64,000 bases of DNA, from contig JAXGGA010004755.1 of NCBI GenBank assembly GCA_038373865.1, positions 20,823 through 84,822 on the forward strand, written 5' to 3'. Position numbers and translations under genes: made by a program. Source of the stretch: Uloborus plumipes. Taxonomy: Eukaryota > Arthropoda > Arachnida > Araneae > Uloboridae. Below the pieces are notes generated by a model, which saw only the letters and a list, made by a program, of their open reading frames with translations, did not search any database and was not told where the DNA came from. Below, piece by piece: positions 48,580 to 64,000 of the stretch (its first letter is position 1; each line of letters opens with the position of its first letter).

Positions 48580-48777
48580 TAGTTTTTAGTGTAGCGTCTC
48601 CTCCAGTGAAATGATTTTCAAGAAACTTTTTTTTAATGGATAGGGGACAGTCTAATTTTCTAAATAATATGTCACGGTAAAACTATTCACAACGAGATAA
48701 GTCACTTTTACAATAAGCCATACACATACAAAATTTATAAAATACACATGTGTACAAAACTTTAAATTCGAAATGCC

Positions 48778-48783
48778 TTTATT
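48778..48783 (-). promoter_or_regulatory. Candidate poly(A) signal of gene B
   Basis: TTTATT on the + strand (AATAAA on -) lies about 300 nt after the stop codon of gene B. It is a plausible but unproven signal in AT-rich DNA. Confidence 0.4.
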
Positions 48784-49082
48784 CTTTTAAGCATATTTAC
48801 AGAATCCATAAAATAATGGTTTAATTATAATACAAATTTCAGCAAATGTAGCAAGACTACACGCAAAATTCAACACTTCTTGAATTCATTTTCACTTTGT
48901 TAACTATTATGAAGAACATCATGAAAGATTTGCAGACTTCAGTTCAAGAAAATTATCTTTTATATAATTTACATCAGCAGCAATGCAGATATATTTAAAT
49001 GGGTAATTGCTTGTTTGCTTTCAGCTGACTTGACTTAGGCAGTCTGAGAACATTTCTCAGTTCGTGAAACGCGGTGTTTCAC

Positions 49083-63158
<14,076 letters not shown>

Positions 63159-64000
63159 TGTTATAGCAGATTTTCCTACAAAGCATCACAGCAACTGTCA
63201 GATATGTTGATAATTATGAGCTTTTGTAGTCTACCCTTCTCCAAAAAATAAGTTATAAGACTAATTTTTATTTGAGGTAAGGCAAGAAGTAGAGTAAACA
63301 GGGGAGGTTTGACACACTTTTACAAATGCATTTGTCTATTTTTTTCTAACCGTTAAAAAATTTCCGAATGCAAATTATTTGTTTCCTTATGACAGACGGT
63401 CAATTTAGGAGGTCAGGGCGTCACTTTTTCTGTGTCTCTAACGATCATTGCATCCTTAAGGCATTTACTTTTCAATAAGACCCTTGCAAATGCTCCGCAT
63501 CCAACTCTTAAATGGAAGCGCACAGCAGCAAATTCATCACTAGATCAAAGGTAAACTCATTGTATGTGGTTAAAATGTCACGTCTTAGCAATTTGCATAA
63601 CTGCAAAGCAGCGATTTAAGCCCCCGTCGGTAGATATGCTTTTGAGTTTTTTTTTACCTTTGCCAAACTAAATCCCTCACGATTGTCATATTGTACTATA
63701 TAAAGCCATTTAGGGTAGTAGTTTTTTAAAGATACTAAAATAATAATCTCCCTGTTGATCAATTTCAGATTTGGTAGGACATTTCAACTAACTATTACAG
63801 ATTTAAAAGTAAAGAGCTATCCTAGTTACTGTTACCGTTAGCGAAGATAGCTCAACATACTCAAAGTATTTCAACATTGTTATAAACTACGGGTTGGACA
63901 TGGTACCTTTTAAGGTGCAGTTTTAACAGTGAAAGAAATGCAAGACATTTTTTTCTCTTCCATTACAACTTTTAAGCATCGAAAACACGTGATTTGATGA
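63159..64000 (-). promoter_or_regulatory. Upstream flank of gene B, probable promoter region
   Basis: No gene is seen. A weak TATA-like CTTATAACTT (- strand, about 95 nt before the ATG) is the only core-promoter candidate; the transcription start cannot be placed. Confidence 0.3.

Overview
The window looks like nuclear DNA of an arthropod, most likely a spider. It is AT-rich, its genes have long introns with GT-AG borders, it is crowded with degraded DNA transposons, and one gene carries silk-like Gly-Ala and Ser-Ala repeats. The species cannot be named from the sequence alone.

The main content is a convergent pair of paralogous genes for secreted proteins built on the FMN-dependent alpha-hydroxyacid oxidase fold (HAO1/glycolate oxidase family). 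Gene A (+ strand, 11 visible exons, 2548-27341; its first exon is not visible) encodes at least 1653 residues: a 650-residue acidic Gly/Asp/Tyr-rich region, the oxidase fold interrupted by a silk-like insertion of roughly 370 residues, a His-rich tail, a poly-Ser run and a GC-rich C-terminal helical domain. Gene B (- strand, 10 exons, 63158-49083) is complete at 569 residues, has a signal peptide and carries a short insertion at the same place. Splice phases agree at every shared intron and several exon lengths are identical. In both proteins the catalytic His is Asn and other active-site residues are changed, so both look like secreted pseudoenzymes. The silk-like parts suggest a structural or silk/glue role; that is inference.

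Layout: 1-2547 is intronic or upstream DNA with a LINE RNase H remnant. 2548-27341 is gene A; its introns hold two copies of a 1-kb repeat, an IR/DR Tc1-like element, two further Tc1 copies (one deleted, one nearly intact), a piggyBac-like MITE and a small hAT-like MITE. 27418-48777 is the intergenic space, almost entirely mobile DNA: a TA-flanked pogo-like element (two copies), a Tc1 copy, a foldback element, a broken Ty3/gypsy remnant, a 6.6-kb inverted repeat with three nested insertions, and a field of interspersed repeats with a tRNA-derived SINE. 48778-63158 is gene B; its introns hold a Tc1 copy, a hAT-like MITE and long (TA)n and (CG)n(TG)n tracts. 63159-64000 is the upstream flank of gene B.

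The two genes probably arose by duplication of one ancestral secreted gene, after which gene A expanded its N-terminus, one surface loop and its C-terminus with low-complexity sequence. Exon borders were placed by hand from splice consensus, reading-frame continuity and paralogue comparison, without transcript data.
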